The notes below the pieces were generated by a model. That model saw nothing but the letters and a program-made list of their open reading frames with translations. It was not told where the DNA came from and did no database searches. DNA of 64,000 nucleotides. It comes from Novosphingobium endophyticum. GTDB taxonomy: Bacteria; Pseudomonadota; Alphaproteobacteria; Sphingomonadales; Sphingomonadaceae. The DNA is taken from the NCBI RefSeq assembly GCF_014640675.1, contig NZ_BMHK01000009.1, positions 1-64,000 on the forward strand. Direction: 5' to 3'. The translations under genes and the position numbers were made by a program. Numbering within the stretch: position 1 is the first letter of the stretch; each line of letters starts with the position of its first letter. Positions 34,961 through 43,320 of the stretch are shown in pieces.

Positions 34961-36214
34961 GTGACCGAGGCCTATATTATCGATACCGTCCGTACGCCCC
35001 GTGGCATCGGCAAGATGGGCAAGGGCGCGCTCTCGCAAATGCACCCGGAACATCTTTCGGCGGCCGTTCTCGCGGCTCTCAGGGATCGCAACGGCTTTGA
35101 TACCGCAGATGTCGACGACGTGATCTGGGGCGTGTCGGCCGCGCTCGGCCTCCAGGCCGGCGACATCGGCCGCATGGCAGCGCTCGACGCGGGCTACGAC
35201 GTCAGGGCCGGCGGTGTAACGCTCAACCGGTTCTGCGGATCGAGCATCACCTCGACCAGTTTCGCCGCCGCCATGATCAAGTCGGGTATGTCGGACCTGA
35301 TGGTGTCGGGCGGCATGGACATGCTCTCCTATGCCAACATGATGGGCATGAAGATGCGCGAAGCCGGGGTCGGCAGTGCCGGGATGGGCGCCGGTAACCC
35401 GCGCCTGCAGGCCAAGCACCCGCAGTCGAACCAGGGCATTTGCGCCGATGCCATCGCGGCGATGGAAGGGATCACGCGTGAGCAGCTCGAAGAGCTGGGC
35501 GTCGAAAGCCAGCGCCGGGCGGCCAGGGCCATCGCCGAGGGCCGCTTCGCCAAGTCGACGATCGCGGTGAAGGACGATGAGGGCAACGTCATTCTCGACC
35601 ACGAGGAGTATCCCCGCCCCGACACGACGCTCGAAAGCCTTGCCCAGCTCAAGCCGGCGTTCGAGATGTTCTTCAACATGCCTTCAGAGCCGGGCGGGAA
35701 GACCTTCGCCGAACTCATCAATCAGGTCTATCCAGACGTCGAGATCAAGCCGATCCACCATGTCGGCATCTCCTCGGGCGTGGTCGACGGGGCTTCGGCA
35801 ATCCTTCTCGCCTCGAAGGATTATGCCGAGAAGCACGGCCTGAAGCCGCGCGCGCGCATCGTCGCCATGGCCGAAACCGGCGATTGCCCGACGCTGATGC
35901 TGAATGGACCGGTGCCGGCAGCCAGGAAGGCTCTTGCCAAGGCCGGGTTGACCAAGGACGACATCGACACCTGGGAAGTCAACGAAGCCTTTGCGGTCGT
36001 CGTCGAAAAGTTCATCCGCGATCTCGATCTTGACCGGGCCAAGGTCAATCCGAACGGCGGGGCGATCGCACTCGGCCACCCCATCGCCGGAACGGGCGCG
36101 ATCCTGATCGGCACCGCCCTGGACGAACTCGAACGCACCGGCGGACGCTATGGCCTTATCACCATGTGCGCGGCCGGCGGCATGGCGCCGGCAATCATTA
36201 TCGAGCGCATCTGA
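34961..36214 (+). CDS. Thiolase (acetyl-CoA acetyltransferase family)
   Basis: The 417-aa thiolase has all catalytic residues: Cys92 in LNRFCGSS, His373 in GHPIAGTGA and Cys403 in MCAAGGMA. It cleaves 3-ketoacyl-CoA to acetyl- or propionyl-CoA plus a shortened acyl-CoA, the last step of a beta-oxidation cycle. The start is a GTG at 34961 behind an AAGGAGA site. It is followed by a MarR-type regulator 56 bp downstream and probably co-transcribed with it. The substrate chain is unknown. Confidence 0.93.
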   Translation: MTEAYIIDTVRTPRGIGKMGKGALSQMHPEHLSAAVLAALRDRNGFDTADVDDVIWGVSAALGLQAGDIGRMAALDAGYDVRAGGVTLNRFCGSSITSTSFAAAMIKSGMSDLMVSGGMDMLSYANMMGMKMREAGVGSAGMGAGNPRLQAKHPQSNQGICADAIAAMEGITREQLEELGVESQRRAARAIAEGRFAKSTIAVKDDEGNVILDHEEYPRPDTTLESLAQLKPAFEMFFNMPSEPGGKTFAELINQVYPDVEIKPIHHVGISSGVVDGASAILLASKDYAEKHGLKPRARIVAMAETGDCPTLMLNGPVPAARKALAKAGLTKDDIDTWEVNEAFAVVVEKFIRDLDLDRAKVNPNGGAIALGHPIAGTGAILIGTALDELERTGGRYGLITMCAAGGMAPAIIIERI

Positions 36215-36270
36215 AGCGGGATCGTTTCGAGGCCGGTGGGGCTCTCGGAAAGCCAAGACAAGGAGCCAGT

Positions 36271-36759
36271 GTGACCAGCCCGGCGGACAAGACGTCAGCA
36301 GAATGCCCGAAGGACCCGTTCATGGAGGGCGACCTCAGCCATCGGCGCCGGGTCAGCCTTCGCATGACGGTGATCGCCCGCCTCCAGCGCAACAATTTCG
36401 ACCGCAAGGTCACGGACCTGAACGTCACCCGCTCCCAATGGGCGATGATCGCTGTCGTCGCCCGCTACCCCGGATCGACGCAGCGGACGGTCGCGGAATA
36501 CCTTGAGATGTCGGAAGCATCGGCCGGCCGCCTGATCGACCGTCTCTGCGCGGACGGATTGCTGGAACGGCGCGATCGCCGCGATGACCGGCGCGCGCGC
36601 GCGGTCTACCTCACCGATGCCGCCGGTCCGCTCCTCGAAAAGCTCGGCAAGATCGCCAACGAGAGCGAAGAACGGATGTTCCAGGGGTTTTCGGACGAGG
36701 AGATCGAGCGACTTCTCGATTACATGAACCGGATCTACGAGAACGTCAGCCGGGGCTGA
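36271..36759 (+). CDS. MarR-family regulator
   Basis: The 162-aa protein has a MarR winged helix: a helical N-terminus, then TRSQWAMIAVVARYPGSTQRTVAEYLEMSEASAGRLIDRL and the wing DGLLERRDRRDDRRARAVYLT. The GTG at 36271 with an AAGGAG site was preferred to the longer frame that begins inside the thiolase gene. MarR proteins often bind the CoA ester or aromatic acid of the pathway they control, so it may govern the thiolase gene or the island. Its operator is not certain. Confidence 0.88.
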   Translation: MTSPADKTSAECPKDPFMEGDLSHRRRVSLRMTVIARLQRNNFDRKVTDLNVTRSQWAMIAVVARYPGSTQRTVAEYLEMSEASAGRLIDRLCADGLLERRDRRDDRRARAVYLTDAAGPLLEKLGKIANESEERMFQGFSDEEIERLLDYMNRIYENVSRG

Positions 36760-36833
36760 GCCGGCCCTCTCTCCACAGGGACGCGTCTTTTACAAAGCGG
36801 TCGAAAGCGGGTCGCCGCTTTCCCCCGCGGCGG

Positions 36834-36869
36834 CGAAAACAGAAAGGGCGGCGCCGAGGCACCGCCCTT
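36834..36869 (-). terminator. Intrinsic terminator of the small secreted-protein gene
   Basis: On the minus strand a stem of AAGGGCGG with CCGCCCTT (36844-36869 on the plus strand) is followed by TTTCTGTTTTCG. It lies 25 bp past the stop of the gene at 36894-37205 and should end its transcript. On the plus strand it could also stop readthrough from the MarR gene. Confidence 0.7.
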
Positions 36870-36893
36870 CCCGTCTTGAGAGCTTGTGAAGGC

Positions 36894-37205
36894 TTAGCGC
36901 GCCGCAGCGATTTCCTTCTTGGACAGCGAGGTGGTGATCTTGTCGTCGACCACGCTCAGGGTCGAAGCCGGAACCGTGACGAGGCGACCGCTCAGGATGA
37001 TCTGCGGATCACCTTCCTGGTTAACGCGGTAGATCGACGCGATCCGGTAGCCATGCGAGCTGTAGAGCATCTTGCCGGCGTTGATCTCGGCCGAAACAGC
37101 AGCCTCGGGGGTTGATTCACCAGCCGACTGCTCAGTCTCGGCGAAGACCGCGGTCGGGAGGGCCGCAATGGTGGCGAAAGCCGCAAGCGGGACAAACTTC
37201 TTCAT
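36894..37205 (-). CDS. Small exported protein of unknown function
   Basis: This 103-aa protein has a clear signal peptide (MKKFVPLAAFATIAALPTAVFA, cleavage after residue 22) and a soluble remainder (YSSHGYRIASIYRVN, then DPQIILSGRLVTVPASTLSVVDDK) that could form a small beta-barrel. No family is recognised with certainty. The start at 37205 was chosen over one 15 codons upstream because it begins the signal peptide. It has its own terminator and a possible TTGACA box at 37284-37289 on its strand. Confidence 0.75.
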   Translation of the reverse strand: MKKFVPLAAFATIAALPTAVFAETEQSAGESTPEAAVSAEINAGKMLYSSHGYRIASIYRVNQEGDPQIILSGRLVTVPASTLSVVDDKITTSLSKKEIAAAR

Positions 37206-37557
37206 TGTGCAATGACTCCGAAATTCCAAACTCAGGGAAAGTTTATTCAATTGCTAACCTAGGTTGGTAGTTGGTCCCGCATGTGTCAATTGTCATTATT
37301 GCAAGCGCTAACGCGGATTGCCAAACTGCCAGAATCGGCGGAGATTCGTGATTCTCAGACAGTTTCCGCCGCAAAACACGGCTCGCCATGGCCACGTGAC
37401 CGCCCCCGGTCACGTCCTTGATCGTCGGCACGATGGGGTCCGCGGTTGATCCCCCCTGCGATTCCGCGCAAACCAAAATTCGTGCATGGTGAACCCGTTT
37501 TTTGCGGTCTCTCATCGTTTCGTAATTGAAATTTCAAACACACAGGACTGGCAGCAG
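37206..37557. other. Divergent intergenic region with palindromes
   Basis: No gene is seen. For the minus-strand gene there is a TTGACA (37284-37289) and a perfect 10-bp palindrome AACCTAGGTT (37256-37265). For the plus-strand CoA-transferase gene there is an inverted repeat at 37394-37415. Confidence 0.5.
37394..37415. promoter_or_regulatory. Inverted repeat, possible operator of the CoA-transferase operon
   Basis: ACGTGACCG and CGGTCACGT form a perfect 9-bp inverted repeat around four C residues, about 145 bp before the ATG at 37558. It has the shape of a dimeric repressor site. No T-run follows, so a terminator is less likely. Confidence 0.45.
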
Positions 37558-38787
37558 ATGTCGACAAAGGTCATGCAGGGCGTACGCGTCCTCGAAGTGG
37601 CGCAGTTCACCTTCACGCCCGCCGCCGGCGCGATCCTCGCGGACTGGGGCGCGGACGTCATCAAGATCGAGCACCCGGTGCGCGGCGACACGCAGCGCGG
37701 CTTTCTCAACATGGGCGGCGTCCAGCTCGACCCGATGCGCCACACGCTTTTCGAGCACCCCAACCGCGGCAAGCGCAGCGTCGGCATCGACCTGTCGACG
37801 CCGGAAGGTCAGGAAGTGCTCTATGAGCTCGCCAGGCAGTGCGACGTCTTCCTGACCAACTACCTCCCACAGGTGCGCCAGAAGAACAAGTTCGACATCG
37901 AACACATCCGCGCGGTCAATCCGAACATCATCTACGCGCGTGGATCGGCGCTGGGCAACAAGGGGCCGGAGCGCGAGGTCGGCGGCTTTGACGGCACCTG
38001 CTTCTGGTCGCGCAGCGGCATCGCCTATTCGATGACGCCGGAGGAACTTTCAGGCCCGCTGGCCCAGGGCATTCCCGCTTTCGGCGATTCCATCGGCGGA
38101 ATGTTCATTGCCGGCGGCATTTCCGCTGCTCTCTATCATCGCGAAAAGACGGGCGAAGCGACCGAAATCGACGTTTCGCTGCTCAGCGCCGCGGCCTGGG
38201 CCTCGGGCGCGTCGATCGCGCAGGTCGCCGAGACCGGCGTGGTCACCCGCAACGCGATGCCCGGCTCGGGCGGCGCAACGCGCAATCCCTTCATGGGCAA
38301 TTACCAGACTTCCGACGGCGGCACGATCAACCTGTGCACCATCTCGCCAACGGGGCACATCCGCAGTCTGTTCGAGCATGTCGGCGCACCCGAGGCGGCG
38401 GACGATCCACGCTTCTCCGAGCCACGCGCGCTGTTCGAGAATGCTGGCGCGGCGAGCGACATTCTGGTCAAGGCCTTCGCGGCCAAGCCCTTCGAATATT
38501 GGCGCCAGCACCTCAAGACCTTCTCGGGACAGTGGGCGCCGATCCAGAGCTTTGCCGACCTGCTGACCGACGAGCAGGCGCTTGCCAACGACATGATTGT
38601 CGAAGTCGAGGCCGCCGACGGCGGCGCGCCGCTCAAGCTGGTGCGAGGGCCGATTCAGTGGAATGGCGAACCGCTCGCGACCGAACGATCGCCCCAGGCC
38701 TCGGAACACACCGAGATCGTGCTCATGGAGATGGGCGTCGAATGGGACAAGATCGAGGAGTGGAAGGCCAAGGGCGCCATCGCCTGA
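37558..38787 (+). CDS. CaiB/BaiF family CoA transferase
   Basis: The 409-aa class III CoA transferase moves CoA between acyl groups. The N-terminal domain shows RVLEVAQFTFTPAAGAILADWGADVIKIEHP, and the presumed catalytic aspartate is Asp177 in PAFGDSIGG, after the substrate-loop region GFDGTCFWSRSG. The C-terminal part carries the normal family segment. The ATG at 37558 matches the family start. It begins a run of plus-strand genes (small protein, CoA ligase, second CoA transferase, amidohydrolase) and probably activates the carboxylic acid that this block degrades. Confidence 0.9.
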   Translation: MSTKVMQGVRVLEVAQFTFTPAAGAILADWGADVIKIEHPVRGDTQRGFLNMGGVQLDPMRHTLFEHPNRGKRSVGIDLSTPEGQEVLYELARQCDVFLTNYLPQVRQKNKFDIEHIRAVNPNIIYARGSALGNKGPEREVGGFDGTCFWSRSGIAYSMTPEELSGPLAQGIPAFGDSIGGMFIAGGISAALYHREKTGEATEIDVSLLSAAAWASGASIAQVAETGVVTRNAMPGSGGATRNPFMGNYQTSDGGTINLCTISPTGHIRSLFEHVGAPEAADDPRFSEPRALFENAGAASDILVKAFAAKPFEYWRQHLKTFSGQWAPIQSFADLLTDEQALANDMIVEVEAADGGAPLKLVRGPIQWNGEPLATERSPQASEHTEIVLMEMGVEWDKIEEWKAKGAIA

Positions 38788-38912
38788 AGCTTTGGTTGCG
38801 ATATTCGAAGTCAAGCGGCTATCATGCCAATGGCCAGCTCGCGTGGTTCGAAACCCCTGACATTCCGCGAGATAAAGCGCTACATTGAGACAAACGATAC
38901 AAGGAATTTGCG

Positions 38913-39203
38913 ATGAAGCCAGGTACCCGACTGAAAAGCGCCGCCTGCGATACCGAGGTGATGGTGATCCGTTGCGCCGACGGCCAGATTGAATGCGGCG
39001 GGGCGCCGATGGGCGAGGCCAAACCCGCCGAGGCAGCTCCGCTCGCGGCCGATTTTTCAGCCGGCACCCTGATGGGCAAGCGCTATGTCGATGCCGACGG
39101 CAAGTACGAGTTGCTCTGCGTCAAGCCGGGCAAGGGATCGCTTTCGGTCGACAGCGTGGCGCTGGTCGTGAAGGACGCCAAGCCGCTTCCGGCGTCCGAC
39201 TGA
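38913..39203 (+). CDS. Small conserved-looking protein
   Basis: This is a 96-aa soluble protein with an AAGGA site before its ATG. It has the paired-cysteine stretch VIRCADGQIECGG, then GKRYVDADGKYELLCVKPGKGSLSVD, possibly a small beta-rich or metal-binding fold. I do not recognise the family. It lies between the CoA transferase and the CoA ligase genes on the same strand, so it may be an accessory protein of the same pathway. Confidence 0.65.
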   Translation: MKPGTRLKSAACDTEVMVIRCADGQIECGGAPMGEAKPAEAAPLAADFSAGTLMGKRYVDADGKYELLCVKPGKGSLSVDSVALVVKDAKPLPASD

Positions 39204-39252
39204 TCTTTCGCCGCGAATCCAGCAACTCGAACGCCGAGGCACAGCAGACCAG

Positions 39253-40752
39253 ATGAACATCGCGCTCCTTCTCGAAATGGCGGCCGAGGCCGCGCCCGAC
39301 CGCGTAGGCCTCGTCTGCGACGGTAAGCGCTGGACCTACGGCGACCTGCTCGACGCTGCGCGCGGCGCCTTCGAGCTGATCCAGGAGAGCCAAGCCGAAT
39401 ATGTCGCGCTGCTGGACGAGAGCAGCGAGGCGGCGCTGATCGCGGTGTTCGGCGCGGCGCTGGCCGGGGTGCCCTATTGCCCGCTCAACTACCGCTTGCC
39501 CGATGCCGACCTGAAGGCGCTGCTTGGCAGGATATCCCCTGCCCTCGTCATCGGCGACGAGGCGCGCGTGACAAGCATCGCGGGCGATCAGGGGCATCTG
39601 ATCTATTCGCGCGAGGAGTTCAGCCTCAAGGCGCAGGAGACCGTGCCGGCTGACGATGCGCGCGAATACGATCCGGGCGAAGGCGTCGCGATCCAGCTCT
39701 TCACCAGCGGCACCACCGCCGCGCCCAAGGCGGCGATCCTGCGTCACTCGAACCTGCTGGGCTATATCCTCGGCACGGTCGAGTTCGGCTCGGCCGACGA
39801 GGAGGACGCCGCGCTGATGGTCGTGCCGCCCTACCACATCGCCGGCATCTCCGCCCTGCTCTCCTCGATCTATTCGCTGCGCAAGATCGTCATGCTGCCC
39901 AGCTTCTCCCCGGAAGGCTGGCTGAACCTTGTCGAGGCGGAGAAGATCTCCAACGCCTTCGTCGTGCCGACCATGCTGACGCGCATCATTGATGTGATGG
40001 AAAAGGGCCTCGCCAAGGATGTCTCATCGCTGCGCGCCATTGCCTATGGCGGCGGCAAGATGCCGCTCGAGGTCATCCAGAAAGCGCTCGAGCGCTTCCC
40101 TTCGGCCGGCTTCACCAATGCCTATGGCCTGACAGAGACCAGCTCGACCATCGCCCTGCTCGGTCCCGAGGATCATCGCGAAGCCCTGGCGTCCGACGAC
40201 CCCAAGGTCCGCGCGCGCCTCACTTCGCTCGGTAAGCCGATCCCCACCGTGGAGATCGAGATCCGGGGCGAGGATGGCAAGCTCGTCCCCGTCGGCGAAC
40301 CCGGCGAGATCTACGTGCGCGGTGAGCAGGTCTCCGGCGAATACAAGGAAAAGAGCGCGCTTGACGCCGAAGGCTGGTTCCCCACCCGCGACGCGGGTTA
40401 CATCGACGAGGACGGCTATCTCTTCCTTTCCGGGCGAGCCGACGACGTGATCGTGCGCGGCGGCGAGAACATGTCGCCGGGTGAGATCGAGGACGTGCTG
40501 CTCACCCATCCCGCCGTGGCCGATGCCTGCGCCTGCGCGATCCCCTCGGTCGAATGGGGCGAGGCCGTGGGCGTCGCCATAGTCACCCGCGACGGTCACG
40601 AGTGTCCCTGCGAGACCGAAATCAAGGATCTGATCCGCGCCCGCCTGCGCTCCAGCCGGGTGCCGGAAAAGGTCGTGTTCGTGACTGAGCTTCCCTACAA
40701 CGAAATGGGCAAGCTGCTGCGCCGCAAGGTCAAGGACGTTCTTGCCGACTGA
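39253..40752 (+). CDS. Acyl-CoA ligase (AMP-forming)
   Basis: The 499-aa adenylate-forming enzyme activates a carboxylic acid with ATP and CoA. The AMP-binding P-loop is LFTSGTTAAPKAAILRH, the second motif is NAYGLTETSS, the hinge region reads GWFPTRDAGYIDEDGYLFLSGRADDVIVRGGENMSPGEIED, and the catalytic lysine lies in MGKLLRRKVK near the end. Its last 11 bases overlap the start of the next CoA transferase gene. The substrate is not evident. The partly relaxed SGTTAAPK loop is unremarkable. Confidence 0.93.
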   Translation: MNIALLLEMAAEAAPDRVGLVCDGKRWTYGDLLDAARGAFELIQESQAEYVALLDESSEAALIAVFGAALAGVPYCPLNYRLPDADLKALLGRISPALVIGDEARVTSIAGDQGHLIYSREEFSLKAQETVPADDAREYDPGEGVAIQLFTSGTTAAPKAAILRHSNLLGYILGTVEFGSADEEDAALMVVPPYHIAGISALLSSIYSLRKIVMLPSFSPEGWLNLVEAEKISNAFVVPTMLTRIIDVMEKGLAKDVSSLRAIAYGGGKMPLEVIQKALERFPSAGFTNAYGLTETSSTIALLGPEDHREALASDDPKVRARLTSLGKPIPTVEIEIRGEDGKLVPVGEPGEIYVRGEQVSGEYKEKSALDAEGWFPTRDAGYIDEDGYLFLSGRADDVIVRGGENMSPGEIEDVLLTHPAVADACACAIPSVEWGEAVGVAIVTRDGHECPCETEIKDLIRARLRSSRVPEKVVFVTELPYNEMGKLLRRKVKDVLAD

Positions 40753-41965
40753 GCCCCAGGCCGGCAATGCCGGGCCGCGCGGTCCGGCCATTCCGCTGGC
40801 GCGCTGGGCAAGCCGGCAGCTAGACGCCCTGGCTCGCGAGACCGGTTCTGCCGGTCTTGCCGCACTGGATGGCCCCACGCTGCTGGGCGAACGCGGCTCC
40901 AACGGCGGCTATGTCATCAACGGCAAGGTTTCGGCGGGCCTGGGCGGCAGCCGTCTTCTGCCCACGCGCGATGGTCGCTGGTTCGCGCTCACCATCATTC
41001 GCGAGGTCGACCGTGAGCTTCTGCCCGCCCTGTTCGGCGAACCCGATCTCGACATTCGCGACGCGGACGCCATTGCGGCGGCGGTGCTGCGGCATGATGC
41101 GGATGAATTGCTGGAACGCGGAAGGTCGCTCGGGCTTCCGGTAGCCTGTTCCGACGAAAGGCCGAAGGCCGGCGCCGTCGAGATCATGACGCGCGGTGCG
41201 GCGCGCCAGCGCCCCGCTGGCCACAAGGCGCTTGTCGTCGATCTTTCGGCGATCTGGTCCGGCCCTCTCATCGGCCATCTTCTCTGGCAGACCGGAATGG
41301 ACGTGGTGAAGGTCGAAAGCCCGACCCGGCCGGATTTGATCCGCCGCGACGATCCCGCGACATTCGACCTCATCAACCAGGGCAAGGCGAACGTCCTGAT
41401 CGACCTCGCCGACGCTAGGCAGAAGGCCGAACTCGTAGCGCTGATCCGGCGCGCCGACATCGTGATCGAATCCTCCCGGCCCCGCGCCTTGCGGCACCTG
41501 GGGATCGACGCGGACGTACTGGTACGCGAGGTGCCGGGGCTGGTCTGGTTGTCGGTCACCGGGCACGGCGCGACGGGAGAACCCGCGAACTGGGTTGGCA
41601 TCGGCAATGACTGCGCGGTTGCCGGCGGCCTCTCTCGCGCACTGGTCGAAATCACCGGTGAAATCGGCTTCGTCGGCGATGCCATTGCCGACCCTCTCAC
41701 CGGCATCATTGGCGCGCGCGAAGCCCTGCGCGCGTACCGGAGCGGCGAGGCACAGCGCATCGGCCTTTCCATGAGCGCGATCGTCGCCACGGCCCTCGCC
41801 GAAGAGCGCGCCTTCGATCCCGGTCTGCTGGAAGCCGAACTGCGCGCCTGGGGCGAGGCGACGGGCAAGCGCTTCCCCTGCATTCCGCGCCGCGCTTTGC
41901 TGGCCGAAGTGCGGCAGCCCGGCGCCGATACGCGCCGCTACTTCCCGCACCTTGCGCCATGCTGA
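40742..41965 (+). CDS. CoA transferase family III with rearranged domain order
   Basis: The 407-aa protein is CaiB/BaiF-like, but its parts are in a different order. The usual N-terminal Rossmann block (KALVVDLSAIWSGPLIGHLL, then DVVKVE) begins only near residue 150. The first 130 residues (GERGSNGGYVINGKVSAGLGG, then LLPTRDGRWFALTII) look like the small domain that normally follows it. The candidate catalytic aspartate is in FVGDAIADPLTG. Permuted relatives are known in some actinobacterial CoA transferases, as I recall. The start is a TTG at 40742, overlapping the ligase gene. Its end overlaps the amidohydrolase gene by 7 bp, so translation is coupled. Confidence 0.75.
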   Translation: MPTEPQAGNAGPRGPAIPLARWASRQLDALARETGSAGLAALDGPTLLGERGSNGGYVINGKVSAGLGGSRLLPTRDGRWFALTIIREVDRELLPALFGEPDLDIRDADAIAAAVLRHDADELLERGRSLGLPVACSDERPKAGAVEIMTRGAARQRPAGHKALVVDLSAIWSGPLIGHLLWQTGMDVVKVESPTRPDLIRRDDPATFDLINQGKANVLIDLADARQKAELVALIRRADIVIESSRPRALRHLGIDADVLVREVPGLVWLSVTGHGATGEPANWVGIGNDCAVAGGLSRALVEITGEIGFVGDAIADPLTGIIGAREALRAYRSGEAQRIGLSMSAIVATALAEERAFDPGLLEAELRAWGEATGKRFPCIPRRALLAEVRQPGADTRRYFPHLAPC

Positions 41966-43320
41966 TCCGCAATGCCGGAATCCACGGCGTGGGCGCGGGT
42001 GACTTGCGGTGCGAAGGCGGGAAGATCGCCGCGATCGGCGTGCTGGAACCGCGCCCCGGCGAAACGGTGCTCGATGCCCGCGGCGGCGCGCTGCTGCCGG
42101 GACTGCATGACCATCACATCCATCTCGCCGGCCTTGCGGCGCGCAGGAACTCGGTTCCCTGCGGCCCGCCCGATGTCGTCGACGCCGGCGGCCTCGCGGC
42201 GGCCTTGTCCGTTCCCGGAGAGGGGTGGCTTCGCGGCGTCGATTTTCACGAGAGCGTGCTGGGCCGCCTGCCGGACGCCGCCACGCTCGACCGGATAGTG
42301 TCTCACCGGCCGCTGCGTATGCAGCACAGCACCGGGCGCATGTGGTTCTTCAACAGCATGGCTCTGGAAATACTGCTGTCGAACGCCGAACCCTCGCCGG
42401 GACTCGAGCGTGAGGGCGGACGCTTCACGGGCCGCCTGTTCGACGACGACCCCTGGCTGCGGCGGACACTTGCCGGCACGCCGCCGGACCTGGCCGACAC
42501 AAGCCGCGAACTGGCGCGGTTCGGCGTGACCGGCATCACCGACATGTCTCCGCGCAACGACACGGTCATGGCGGAGCATTTCGGGCGGCAGCGCCGGGAA
42601 CGGAAGCTGCGCCAGAACCTGATCCTCGCCGGCACCCTGTCGCTGATCGAGGCGCCGCCGCGTTTGTGGCTCCTGGGGCCTGCCAAGCTCCATTTGCACG
42701 AAGCCGCCCTGCCCGCCTTCGACGATGCGCTCGCATTCATCCGCTCGGCCCATGCTCAAGGGCGCGGCGTCGCCGTGCATTGCGTGAGCGAATTGGAGCT
42801 GGTCTTCACCTTGGCCCTGTTCGAGGCGGCAGGGACGATCCGGGGGGACCGCATCGAACACGCCTCCGTGGCCTCCCTTGAGCTCACCCAGCGGATGGCG
42901 GCGCTGCATTTGCAGGTCTGCGTGCAGCCGCACTTCATCGCCGAGCGTGGAGACCGCTACCTTGCCGAGGTGGAGCCGCGCCACCAGGCCGATCTTTACC
43001 GCCTGCGTACCCTTGCCAAGGCGGGCCTGCCTCTCGCCGGCGGCAGCGACGCGCCCTATGGCACCGCCGATCCATGGCAGGCGATGGCCGCCGCCGTTTC
43101 GCGCCGCACGGCGAGCAGAGCGGTGATCGGCGGCGGCGAAGCCCTGACGCCCGAGGAGGCGCTTGCGCTCTACCTTGCCGATCCCTTGGACCTCACACGG
43201 CAGCGCGCGATCGTGGTGGGCGAACCGGCCGACCTTTGCCTGCTGGACCGGCCATGGGCGCGGGCGCGGGAATGCCTCTCAAGCGCGAATGTCGCCGCGA
43301 CGCTGATTGCCGGCAGCTAG
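41959..43320 (+). CDS. Amidohydrolase 3 family metallohydrolase
   Basis: The 453-aa protein is a TIM-barrel amidohydrolase. It has the metal-binding LPGLHDHHIHLAG (HxH at residues 53 and 55), a later histidine in GVAVHCVSELE, RIEHASVA, and the catalytic aspartate in LPLAGGSDAPYG. The family hydrolyses amide or ester-like bonds or formyl groups on small molecules. It is the last gene of the plus-strand block and may open a ring or remove a group during catabolism. Its TAG stop shares CTAG with the stop of the convergent hydratase gene. Confidence 0.87.
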   Translation: MLIRNAGIHGVGAGDLRCEGGKIAAIGVLEPRPGETVLDARGGALLPGLHDHHIHLAGLAARRNSVPCGPPDVVDAGGLAAALSVPGEGWLRGVDFHESVLGRLPDAATLDRIVSHRPLRMQHSTGRMWFFNSMALEILLSNAEPSPGLEREGGRFTGRLFDDDPWLRRTLAGTPPDLADTSRELARFGVTGITDMSPRNDTVMAEHFGRQRRERKLRQNLILAGTLSLIEAPPRLWLLGPAKLHLHEAALPAFDDALAFIRSAHAQGRGVAVHCVSELELVFTLALFEAAGTIRGDRIEHASVASLELTQRMAALHLQVCVQPHFIAERGDRYLAEVEPRHQADLYRLRTLAKAGLPLAGGSDAPYGTADPWQAMAAAVSRRTASRAVIGGGEALTPEEALALYLADPLDLTRQRAIVVGEPADLCLLDRPWARARECLSSANVAATLIAGS

